A stretch of 64,000 bases of DNA. Origin: Allopusillimonas lactea (GTDB lineage Bacteria > Pseudomonadota > Gammaproteobacteria > Burkholderiales > Burkholderiaceae_B). Both the position numbers and the translations under genes were made by a program. The notes below the pieces were generated by a model. That model had not been told where the DNA came from. It worked only from the letters and a program-made list of their open reading frames with translations, and did not search any database. Of the stretch, positions 25,176-33,007 are shown piece by piece (the first letter of the stretch is position 1; each line of letters begins with the position of its first letter). Where the stretch lies: NCBI RefSeq assembly GCF_021653995.1, contig NZ_JAJJOZ010000004.1, positions 1 through 64,000 on the forward strand, written 5' to 3'.

Positions 25176-26276
25176 CTAGCGGCCCGACTTGAGCTCAGCC
25201 CACATGCGCGTCTGCAGGCGCTGCAGACGCAGGGACTGGGGTTTGATAACGTAAAGCGTTTTGGCAACGGCCTCGGACGGATAGATCATCGGATTGTCCG
25301 CCACCTCTTTGACCACATGTTTGCGCGCCTCTTTGTTGGCGTTAGGGTAGAACATGGTGTTGGTGATAGCCGCATGCACCTCGGGGGTCTCAATGTAGTT
25401 GATGAAGGCATGAGCCTCATCGACGTTGGCCGCATCTTTAGGAATGGCCATGGTATCGAACCAGATCGGGGCGCCGCCCTCGGGAATGTAGTAGTCGATC
25501 GTGTAGGACTTGCCGGCCTGCTTGGCGCGACTTGCGGCAATCATGACATCGCCTGAAAAGCCGTAGACCATGCACAGATCGCCGGCGGCAAGCTCATCGA
25601 TATAGCCCGACGAACTGAATTGGCGCACATAGGGACGGATGGACTTGAGCAGCTCCAGCGCGGCCTTGTAGTCGTCGGGGTTGCCGCTATTGGGATCCTT
25701 GCCCAGGTAGTGCAGCACCGCGGGGAAGACTTGCGCCGCCTCATCGAGAATCGAAATACCGCAGGCTTTGAGCTTCTCGGCATTTTCAGGCTTGAACAGC
25801 ATGTCCCAACTGCCCAGCTTGGCGTCGGCGCCCATGATTTCGCGCACCTTGGTGACGTTGTAGCCAAGGCCATTGGTACCGTAGCCCCACGGCACAAGAT
25901 ACTGGTTGCCGGGATCGACTTCGGCAACGATGTCCATCAGGCTCTTGTCCAGATACTTGAGATTGGGAAGTTTGGACTTGTCCAGCTTCTGGAACAACCC
26001 GCCTTCGATCTGGCGTGCTGCATAGTGCGTGGAAGGCACCACCACGTCGTACCCGGATTTTCCGGTAAGCAGCTTGGCCTGCAAGGTGTCGTTGCTATCG
26101 TAAACGTCGTAGCGCACCTTGATGCCCGTGGCTTTCTCGAAGCCCGAAATCGTGTCGGGCGCGGTGTATTCGGCCCAATTGTATACATTGACGACTTTGT
26201 CCTGCGCCGCAGCCGGCGCGATCGCCGCCGCCGTCAAGGCGCTTGCGAGCAGAGTTTTCATCACAGCGTATGTCAT
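25176..26276 (-). CDS. potF: Putrescine-binding periplasmic protein PotF
   Basis: 366 aa from the ATG at 26276, which has GGGAGG about 7 bp upstream; a second in-frame ATG at 26261 is possible. The signal peptide ends near AIAPAAAQ. The mature protein begins KVVNVYNWAEYTAPDTI, typical of PotF/PotD, with the ligand-binding aromatic and acidic residues in NWAEY, WGYGTNGLGYN and EGGAPIWFDTMAIP. First gene of the operon, 127 bp after kdkA. Confidence 0.94.
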   Translation of the reverse strand: MTYAVMKTLLASALTAAAIAPAAAQDKVVNVYNWAEYTAPDTISGFEKATGIKVRYDVYDSNDTLQAKLLTGKSGYDVVVPSTHYAARQIEGGLFQKLDKSKLPNLKYLDKSLMDIVAEVDPGNQYLVPWGYGTNGLGYNVTKVREIMGADAKLGSWDMLFKPENAEKLKACGISILDEAAQVFPAVLHYLGKDPNSGNPDDYKAALELLKSIRPYVRQFSSSGYIDELAAGDLCMVYGFSGDVMIAASRAKQAGKSYTIDYYIPEGGAPIWFDTMAIPKDAANVDEAHAFINYIETPEVHAAITNTMFYPNANKEARKHVVKEVADNPMIYPSEAVAKTLYVIKPQSLRLQRLQTRMWAELKSGR

Positions 26277-26403
26277 TGCCAGCCTCCCCGGACGGTGCAA
26301 AAAACCCAAAAGGCGAGATCATAAAGCCTTTTCCGGCGCAGGTGTTGCACTTTGCCGTTTTAGGCGGAATCTCGGGCACGGGCGGCCGACGGCGGAACCC
26401 GCC

Positions 26404-27144
26404 TCAGGGCAACGGCTTTGCCTTGCCGAGTTGGGCATAAGCGTGGTTGAGCGCCTCCCACCAGGCAACCCCTTGCGCGCCGGCCACCTTGGCCAGCGAA
26501 CGGCGCAGACGCAGCAAATTGCCTTGACGGCGCTCGGCGGAGAGCATCGACCGCACACTGCCCTTGTCGAAATCAATAAGCCATACCTTGCCTTGCTGAT
26601 CAAGCAGAATATTGTAGGCGTTCAGGTCGGCATGCCAGACACCCGCTTCATGTATTGCGAAAACGGCCATCGCCACCTCGGCCGGGGACGCGCTGCCCAG
26701 GCATCGCGCCAGCGGGGCCGTGCCGGCCAGCCGCTGCACCAATATTGCTGCGCGATAAGTGAGGCCCTGCCGCCAGTATGCCGCCGCAAGCGGGCGCGGC
26801 ACCGCCAGGCCACGTCGATACAAATAAAGCAGCACGTCGAACTCGAGAAATGAACGAGTGCTTCCCTGCCCGCCCCAGACGTAGCGGTCGTTGCTGAGCC
26901 GCGCCATCATGCCACCGCGCCGGTAGCGCCGCAGCACCGCCTGGCCGAAGTCGCCGGATACAAACCAGGCCGCCCGCCGGCCACCCTCTGCTACTGGCTG
27001 CGCAGCCAGCCTGGCATCGGCCGCGTCGAACAGCCAGCCACCCGGCTCGGTGATGACACTGGCGTCAAAGCGCATGGCGCCAGCGCCCGGCAGAGGGAGC
27101 TCGCGTATCGGTGCGGCGTGGTCGGACAATGCGGACATGGTCAT
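26404..27144 (-). CDS. kdkA: 3-deoxy-D-manno-octulosonic acid kinase
   Basis: 246 aa. Phosphorylates Kdo of the LPS inner core with ATP. Protein-kinase-like fold: GGMMARLSNDRYVWGG, the catalytic WHADLNAYNILLD (about 169-181) and the Mg-binding IDFDKG (about 190). The ATG at 27144 overlaps the stop of the TSUP gene by 4 bp; an ATG two codons later is an alternative. It sits at the end of the alr-SDR-radA-TSUP-kdkA run, away from the LPS cluster at 3-11 kb. Kdo kinases occur in organisms with a single Kdo residue carrying phosphate, as in Bordetella and Haemophilus. Confidence 0.88.
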   Translation of the reverse strand: MTMSALSDHAAPIRELPLPGAGAMRFDASVITEPGGWLFDAADARLAAQPVAEGGRRAAWFVSGDFGQAVLRRYRRGGMMARLSNDRYVWGGQGSTRSFLEFDVLLYLYRRGLAVPRPLAAAYWRQGLTYRAAILVQRLAGTAPLARCLGSASPAEVAMAVFAIHEAGVWHADLNAYNILLDQQGKVWLIDFDKGSVRSMLSAERRQGNLLRLRRSLAKVAGAQGVAWWEALNHAYAQLGKAKPLP

Positions 27145-27917
27145 ACTTTCAGGAGCAACAGGCCCATGATAACCACAAGCATGCAAGCAAACATCAGTTT
27201 CAGGCGCGGCTCTGGCAAGGCGTAGGCCAGCCGAACGCCATAGGGCACGAACAGCAGGCTGCCCATTGCCAGCGGCACACCCACCAGCCAGTCCGCCTGG
27301 CCGTGGGCGGTGTAGGTAAACAGTGCCACGATAGACCCCGGTATCACCATGGACAATGCAATAGCCTGCGCCCCCGTCTGGCTCAGTTGCATGGCGGTCG
27401 TCATGAGGGGCACCACCAGCACGGAGCCGCCCACACCGAAAATACCACCCGCCAATCCGCAGACCACGCCCAACAAGGCGAACCAGCCCTTATGAAACTC
27501 TTGCGGCTGCCGTCGCGGCGCCTGCGGCCGGCGGGCGTGAGCCCCCCGGTATGCCTGGTGAAAATAGAACAGAGCGATGGCCAGCACAAACAGTGCATAG
27601 ATGATCCGCAACAAGCCCGAATCCATGCCCAACGCCAGCCTGGCGCCCACCCAGGTGAAGCCGACGGCCCCCGCTGCGCCCGCACCCGCCGATTTGAAAT
27701 CGATAGGCGAGTTCTGATTGTATTTGCGCAAGGTAAGCAGCACCGCGGGCACCACCATGACCAAGGCTGTGCCCTGCGCCATCTGCTGGTCCATGCCCAG
27801 CACCAGACCCAACAAGGGGATGGCCAGCAAGCCGCCCCCAATACCCAACACCCCGCCGGCAAACCCAATTGCCCCGCCCGCTGCCAACGCGCCCGCCGCC
27901 ACGATATACCACATCAT
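27141..27917 (-). CDS. TSUP family anion exporter (TauE/SafE)
   Basis: 258 aa with about eight membrane segments and two repeated halves, each with the Gly-rich TSUP motif (GFAGGVLGIGGGLLAIPLL near 18-36, and GLAGGIFGVGGSVLVVPLM near 155). TSUP members move sulfite, sulfoacetate or other small organic anions; the substrate cannot be read from sequence. 3 bp after radA and overlapping kdkA, so it is in the same transcript. Confidence 0.88.
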   Translation of the reverse strand: MMWYIVAAGALAAGGAIGFAGGVLGIGGGLLAIPLLGLVLGMDQQMAQGTALVMVVPAVLLTLRKYNQNSPIDFKSAGAGAAGAVGFTWVGARLALGMDSGLLRIIYALFVLAIALFYFHQAYRGAHARRPQAPRRQPQEFHKGWFALLGVVCGLAGGIFGVGGSVLVVPLMTTAMQLSQTGAQAIALSMVIPGSIVALFTYTAHGQADWLVGVPLAMGSLLFVPYGVRLAYALPEPRLKLMFACMLVVIMGLLLLKV

Positions 27918-27920
27918 GAG

Positions 27921-29288
27921 TCAGCCAAGCTCCTTCACCTTCGCAAGCGCGGCATCGATGCGATCCACCGCGACTATCTGCAAGCCCTCGATGGGCTGGC
28001 GCGGTGCATTGGCCTTGGGAATGAGCGCAATACTGAAGCCCAGCTTGGCAGCCTCGCGCAGACGCTCCTGCCCGCGCGGTGCGGGGCGGATTTCGCCCGC
28101 CAGCCCGACCTCGCCAAACGCCACCAGGCCGCGCGGCAAAGGCTTGTTGGACAAAGACGAAACGATGGCCAGCAGCACCGGCAAATCAGCGGCCGGCTCG
28201 GTGATCTTGACGCCACCGACGGCGTTGACAAACACATCCTGGTCGTACGTGACCACGCCGGCGTGGCGATGCAGCACCGCCAGCAGCATGGCCAGGCGGG
28301 TGCTTTCCAGGCCCACGGTGAGGCGCCGCGGATTGGGCGCGTTGGCGCTGTCGACCAGTGCCTGCACCTCGACCAGCAGTGGCCGCGTGCCTTCTTGCGT
28401 TGCCATGACGCAGGACCCCGGGACGTTTTGCGCGTGCTGCGACAGGAACAACGCTGACGGATTGCTGACACCGCGCAGCCCGCGGTCGGTCATGGCGAAG
28501 ACCCCGAGTTCGTTCACTGCGCCGAAACGGTTCTTGAACGCACGCACGAGCCGGAACGATGAGTGAGTATCACCCTCGAAATACAGGACCGTGTCGACGA
28601 TATGCTCGAGCACGCGCGGGCCTGCCAGTGCGCCGTCTTTGGTCACGTGGCCGATCAGCACAATGGCGGTGCCCGTCTGTTTTGCAACGCGGGTGAGCTG
28701 GGCCGCGCATTCGCGCACCTGGGACACGGAGCCCGGCGCGGCGGTCAGTTCGCTGGAGTACAGCGTCTGGATGGAATCGATGACCGCCACGGCGGGTTTC
28801 TGCTCGGCCAGCGTGGCCGTGATGGCTTCGAGGCGAATTTCAGCCAACAGGCTGACATCGCTGGAAGCCAGCTCGAGGCGATGCGCACGCAGCGCCACCT
28901 GTTCGGCGGATTCTTCGCCCGTAACGTACAGCACCTTGGCAACATGCGACAGTGATACCAGCGCCTGCAGCAGCAGCGTAGATTTTCCTATGCCCGGATC
29001 ACCCCCGATCAGCACCACCGCGCCTGTCACCAGGCCGCCGCCCAGCACACGGTCGAATTCGGCAATGCCGGTGGGTTGGCGCGGCAACTCGCGCGCCTCG
29101 ATGTCGGACAGGCTGCGTACCGAGCTGGATGCCGCCAGCGGTGCATAGCGATGCTGCTGCGCACCTGCGTCGGGCGCTTCTTGCATGGTGTTCCACGCAC
29201 CGCAATGCGGGCATTTGCCTGCCCATTTGGGGCTGTCGCCCCCGCATTCGGAACATACGAACAGGGTTTTCGGTTTTGCTTTGGCCAT
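27921..29288 (-). CDS. radA: DNA repair protein RadA
   Basis: 455 aa RecA-related branch-migration ATPase. N-terminal zinc finger CSECGGDSPKWAGKCPHC (about 12-29), Walker A GGDPGIGKST (about 95-104), the RadA-specific KNRFG (about 252) and a C-terminal Lon-like domain (about 285-455). Normal length. 14 bp after the SDR gene and 3 bp before the TSUP gene. Confidence 0.97.
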   Translation of the reverse strand: MAKAKPKTLFVCSECGGDSPKWAGKCPHCGAWNTMQEAPDAGAQQHRYAPLAASSSVRSLSDIEARELPRQPTGIAEFDRVLGGGLVTGAVVLIGGDPGIGKSTLLLQALVSLSHVAKVLYVTGEESAEQVALRAHRLELASSDVSLLAEIRLEAITATLAEQKPAVAVIDSIQTLYSSELTAAPGSVSQVRECAAQLTRVAKQTGTAIVLIGHVTKDGALAGPRVLEHIVDTVLYFEGDTHSSFRLVRAFKNRFGAVNELGVFAMTDRGLRGVSNPSALFLSQHAQNVPGSCVMATQEGTRPLLVEVQALVDSANAPNPRRLTVGLESTRLAMLLAVLHRHAGVVTYDQDVFVNAVGGVKITEPAADLPVLLAIVSSLSNKPLPRGLVAFGEVGLAGEIRPAPRGQERLREAAKLGFSIALIPKANAPRQPIEGLQIVAVDRIDAALAKVKELG

Positions 29289-29302
29289 GCGCGAGTGTAA
29301 CG

Positions 29303-30019
29303 TCAGCGCCCGGCCAGACTGCCGCCGCCATCTACCCCCAGCACTTGGCCGGTGATGAAGCCGGCGGAATCACCGAGCAGAAAGGTGACCGCCGCCGCCA
29401 CATCGGCCGGCGTGCCGAAGCGGCCCATCGGGATGGAGGCCAGCGCGGTTTTTTCGGCATCGCTGCCTGCAGGATGATTGGCCCGGAACAGTTCTGTTTC
29501 AACTGGCCCTGGCGAAATGGCGTTGACCGTGATGCCATAGGGAGCCAGCTCGAGTGCCCAGGTGCGCGTGCAGCCGATCAGGGCGCTCTTGGCGGCCGAA
29601 TAGCTGGTGCGGTTGATCGCACCATGCGTCACCCTGCTGCAAATATTGATGATGCGCCCTTCTTTGCGAGCCTTCATGGAGGCAACGAAAGTTTGGGTAA
29701 CCTGGACGGCCACGCGCACGTTCAAGTCGAGAACCTGGTACAGGGATGCCAGGTCGACCTCGCCCAAGGGCTCGGGTTTGATGGCCCCGACATTATTGAC
29801 GACCCCATCCACCGGATACTTCTCGCGTATCACCCGCAGGACCTCCTCGGTTTCGCCGGCATTGGCCAGATCGCAGGAATACAGATAGCCCGGAAAGTCG
29901 ATGTCTTGCGTGTTGCGTGCAAGGCCGACGACATGGCAGCCAAGGTCGGCCAACTGGCGGCTGATGGCCCAGCCGATGCCTTTGGTTGCGCCGGTGATTA
30001 CTACGCACTTGTCTTTCAT
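29303..30019 (-). CDS. Short-chain dehydrogenase/reductase
   Basis: 238 aa classical SDR. Cofactor motif GATKGIG (about 10), NNVG (a variant of NNAG, near 90), catalytic Ser-Tyr-Lys in CSRVTHGAINRTSYSAAK (Tyr about 139) and the C-terminal GxVLGVDGG. It resembles FabG-type reductases, but the substrate is unknown; two other functions, such as 3-oxoacyl or sugar-alcohol reduction, are equally possible. The ATG overlaps the alr stop by 4 bp. Confidence 0.85.
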   Translation of the reverse strand: MKDKCVVITGATKGIGWAISRQLADLGCHVVGLARNTQDIDFPGYLYSCDLANAGETEEVLRVIREKYPVDGVVNNVGAIKPEPLGEVDLASLYQVLDLNVRVAVQVTQTFVASMKARKEGRIINICSRVTHGAINRTSYSAAKSALIGCTRTWALELAPYGITVNAISPGPVETELFRANHPAGSDAEKTALASIPMGRFGTPADVAAAVTFLLGDSAGFITGQVLGVDGGGSLAGR

Positions 30020-31182
30020 GATTGCTCCGTATTTGCCCCCTGCCCTACCAAAGGAACGACCGACCGGCCCACGCGCGGCGCCACCGCGCACAACAGCTCG
30101 TAGCCGATGGTGCCCGCGGCTTGCGCGACCTCGTCGACAGACGGCCCGCCTTCGCCCCACAACACTACAGGCGCGCCAACACCCGCACCCGGTACGGGCG
30201 TGAGGTCGGCCACCAGCATATCCATGGATACACGGCCCAACACGCGCGTGCGCACCCCGTCGACCGTAATGGGCGCGCCCGTGACCGCATGGCGCGGATA
30301 GCCGTCGGCATACCCGCAAGCCACCACGCCGATGCGCATGGAGCGGTCGCAATGAAACAGGTGCCCATAGCCCACGCCCGCGCCCGATGGCACCTCGCGC
30401 ACACTGATCAGGCGCGAGGTGAATGTCATGGCTGGCCGCAGCCCCAGGCTGCGCGCGGGCCTGTCGGCGAAGGGAGACGCCCCGTACAGACAAATGCCGG
30501 GCCGGACCCAATGCGCCTCACCGCCCTGCACCGTGGACCACAACCCCGCAGTGAGACTGCCTGCAGAGTTGCAAACGCTGGCCGGGCCGGGCAGGCCTTG
30601 GGTGATTTCGTTGAACAGGGCCACCTGTGCATGCGTGACAGAGGGGTCGTCATCCGCCCGCGCAAAGTGTGTCATTTTACCGACGGTGCCGAGTACCCCC
30701 GCCTGCTGCAGCGCCTGCGCCCGGGCGAAGGCCGCACGGTATTGCGAAGGCGCGAATCCAAGGCGACTCATGCCGGTATCGAGCTTGACGAAAACATCCA
30801 ACGCGGGGCCGTCACGCCTTGCCGCCTCGAGCATATCGAGCTGTTCAGTGCAATGCACGGCGGTATGCAGGCCGTATTCACGCAGCACGGGGATGTCTGC
30901 GGGCTCGAAGAAACCTTCGAGCAGCAACAGCGGTTTGCGCCAGCCGCTTTCGCGGCAGCGCACCGCTTCGTCGAGATCGAGCATGGCCAAGCCATCGGCC
31001 TGGCTGAAAGCCTGCACGGCGTTTTTAATGCCGTGGCCATAAGCATTGGCTTTGATAACCGCCCACACGGCGGGGCGAGGCGCCCCTGCGGGCGCCCCGG
31101 CGGGCAACAACCCACGGGTGACGGTTGCAAGATTATGGCTCAGCGCCGGCAGGCTGACCGTCGCTGTAATCGGGCGTGGCAT
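30016..31182 (-). CDS. alr: Alanine racemase
   Basis: 388 aa PLP enzyme producing D-alanine for peptidoglycan. PLP lysine in AVIKANAYGHGI (about 43), catalytic Tyr in GVGYGHLF (about 275). Length and C-terminal beta domain are normal. It is the first gene of a leftward run of five (alr, SDR, radA, TSUP, kdkA) and divergent from hpnC with only 59 bp between starts. A single alr/dadX cannot be told apart here. Confidence 0.95.
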   Translation of the reverse strand: MPRPITATVSLPALSHNLATVTRGLLPAGAPAGAPRPAVWAVIKANAYGHGIKNAVQAFSQADGLAMLDLDEAVRCRESGWRKPLLLLEGFFEPADIPVLREYGLHTAVHCTEQLDMLEAARRDGPALDVFVKLDTGMSRLGFAPSQYRAAFARAQALQQAGVLGTVGKMTHFARADDDPSVTHAQVALFNEITQGLPGPASVCNSAGSLTAGLWSTVQGGEAHWVRPGICLYGASPFADRPARSLGLRPAMTFTSRLISVREVPSGAGVGYGHLFHCDRSMRIGVVACGYADGYPRHAVTGAPITVDGVRTRVLGRVSMDMLVADLTPVPGAGVGAPVVLWGEGGPSVDEVAQAAGTIGYELLCAVAPRVGRSVVPLVGQGANTEQS

Positions 31183-31228
31183 GATTTCTCCAATCGAAGA
31201 AACAGAAGTCTAACGCATGCGGCTGCCT

Positions 31229-31241
31229 TATACTCGCCGCC
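31229..31241 (+). promoter_or_regulatory. -10 element giving a leaderless hpnC transcript
   Basis: TATACT (31229-31234) is followed by CGCCGCC and then the hpnC ATG at 31242, so the predicted transcription start is at or next to the A of the ATG. No ribosome-binding sequence is present. The -35 is poor. Confidence 0.35.
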
Positions 31242-32084
31242 ATGTCCGTCGACCATTACGAAAACTTCCCCGTTGCCAGTCTGCTGCTGCCGCGCCGCTT
31301 GCGTACGGCGGTGCGGGATATTTACCGTTACGCCCGCACTGCCGACGACATTGCCGACGAAGGCGATGCGCCCGCCGGCGTGCGCCAGGCCGCACTGGCA
31401 GGCTACCGCGAGGCGTTGGCGCAGATTGAGGCGGGCGGGCTGGCACTGCCGCCTGATGACCCGCGCGCACCGGTTTTTGTGCCGCTCGCCGACACGATCA
31501 GACGGCACACGCTGCCGCTGGCGCCGTTCTTCGACCTGCTATCCGCATTCGACCAAGATACCCGCGTCACACACTACGAAACCGATACTGAGCTGTTCGA
31601 CTATTGCCGTCGCTCCGCCAACCCAGTCGGGCGTCTCATGCTGCACCTCTACGGCGCCGCCACGCCCGGCAACCTGGCCCAGTCCGATGCAATCTGCACA
31701 GGCTTGCAACTGGCTAATTTCTGGCAAGATGTTGCGTTGGATTGGCACAAGGGGCGGATGTACATCCCACGCCAGGCGCTGGAGCGCCACGGCGTCAGCG
31801 TCGCCTATGTCGCCAATCGCGCCGGAGGCGGCTCTGTTACCTCGCACGCGGCCTGGCAGGCCTTGATGCGCGAGCAGGTGCAACAGGCGCGCAGCCTGCT
31901 TTTGCGCGGCCAACCGCTCGCGCGCCGACTGCCTGGGCGCATCGGGTTCGAATTGCGCCTGGTGGTGCTCGGGGGATTGCGTATCCTTGAACGCCTCGAC
32001 CAATTACACTATGACGTATTTCGGCAACGCCCCGTGCTGGCCAAGAAAGACTGGGCGCTGCTGCTCTGGCGCGCCTTGCATTGA
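31242..32084 (+). CDS. hpnC: Squalene synthase HpnC (presqualene/hydroxysqualene step)
   Basis: 280 aa trans-isoprenyl diphosphate synthase. Two aspartate-rich motifs: YARTADDIADE (about 34) and FWQDVALDWHKGRMYIP (about 162); the N-terminal HYENFPVASLLLP is a HpnC signature. In the established pathway HpnD makes presqualene diphosphate from two farnesyl diphosphates, HpnC converts it to hydroxysqualene and HpnE reduces that to squalene. First gene of hpnCDE, 59 bp from hpnD. Function assignment is by family. Confidence 0.93.
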   Translation: MSVDHYENFPVASLLLPRRLRTAVRDIYRYARTADDIADEGDAPAGVRQAALAGYREALAQIEAGGLALPPDDPRAPVFVPLADTIRRHTLPLAPFFDLLSAFDQDTRVTHYETDTELFDYCRRSANPVGRLMLHLYGAATPGNLAQSDAICTGLQLANFWQDVALDWHKGRMYIPRQALERHGVSVAYVANRAGGGSVTSHAAWQALMREQVQQARSLLLRGQPLARRLPGRIGFELRLVVLGGLRILERLDQLHYDVFRQRPVLAKKDWALLLWRALH

Positions 32085-32143
32085 CGGCGCACCGGACCCG
32101 GGCGGCTATCACGCCTGCGCATTATCCTACACCCCTGAATTAC

Positions 32144-33007
32144 ATGAGTCCTGACGAGTATTGCCAGAACAAAGCCGCACAGAGCGGTTCCAGTTTTTAC
32201 TACGCCTTCCTGTTCCTGCCACCGGAACGGCGCAAGGCCATCACGGCCCTGTACGCCTTCTGCCGCGAGGTGGACGACGTGGTGGACGACTGTACCGAGC
32301 CGTCCGTGGCGCGCATGAAGCTTGCCTGGTGGCGCACCCAGGTCGACACGCTGTATGAAGGGCATACGGAACATCCTGTCATGCAGGCGCTGGCGCCGCA
32401 CGCTGCTCAGTTCGGCCTGAAGCGCGAAAACCTGCTGGCGGTGATAGATGGCATGGAAATGGACCTGGACCAAGGTCGCTACATGGATTGGCCTTCGCTA
32501 TCGCACTACTGCTGGCACGCTGCGGGCGTGGTGGGCCATCTGTCGGCCAGTATCTTCGGCTACACCCAGCCGCAAACGCTCGACTATGCCGAAAAACTCG
32601 GCCTGGCGTTCCAGCTCACCAATATCATTCGTGATGTTGGCGACGATGCCCGGCGCGGCCGCATCTACCTGCCTGTCGACGACATGCAGCGCTTCAACGT
32701 CACCGCGGATGAAATACTGCGGCGCCAGCACTCCGATCGGTTCGTCGCGCTCATGCAGTTCGAAGCCGAGCGTGCACGTCAGTTGTATAGCGAAGCTGTG
32801 CAGGCGCTGCCCGCCGTCGACCGCCGGGCTCAGCGCCCCGGCCTGATGATGGCGGCAATCTATCACACACTGCTGCTCGAAATCGAGCGCGACGGCTTCC
32901 AGGTGCTGGATCAGCGTATCTCGCTCACCCCCATCCGCAAGTTCTGGCTGGCCTGGAAAACCTGGGTAGGCGGCGGCGCGGGCGTCATTCGTCGGCTACG
33001 CCAATGA
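32144..33007 (+). CDS. hpnD: Presqualene diphosphate synthase HpnD
   Basis: 287 aa from the ATG giving MSPDEYCQNKAAQSGSSFYY; an upstream in-frame start at 32081 overlaps the end of hpnC and adds non-conserved residues. Motifs: AFCREVDDVVDD (about 42) and TNIIRDVGDDARRGRIYLP (about 160-178). It condenses two farnesyl diphosphates to presqualene diphosphate. The stop overlaps the hpnE start by 4 bp. Confidence 0.93.
   Translation: MSPDEYCQNKAAQSGSSFYYAFLFLPPERRKAITALYAFCREVDDVVDDCTEPSVARMKLAWWRTQVDTLYEGHTEHPVMQALAPHAAQFGLKRENLLAVIDGMEMDLDQGRYMDWPSLSHYCWHAAGVVGHLSASIFGYTQPQTLDYAEKLGLAFQLTNIIRDVGDDARRGRIYLPVDDMQRFNVTADEILRRQHSDRFVALMQFEAERARQLYSEAVQALPAVDRRAQRPGLMMAAIYHTLLLEIERDGFQVLDQRISLTPIRKFWLAWKTWVGGGAGVIRRLRQ

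Noticed and set aside
27111..28457. 448-aa frame opposite the TSUP gene and radA
   Set aside because: Low-complexity His/Gln/Arg-rich shadow; the minus-strand genes are certain.
30022..31866. 614-aa frame opposite alr and across hpnC
   Set aside because: Antisense of alr and out of frame with hpnC; no domain seen.
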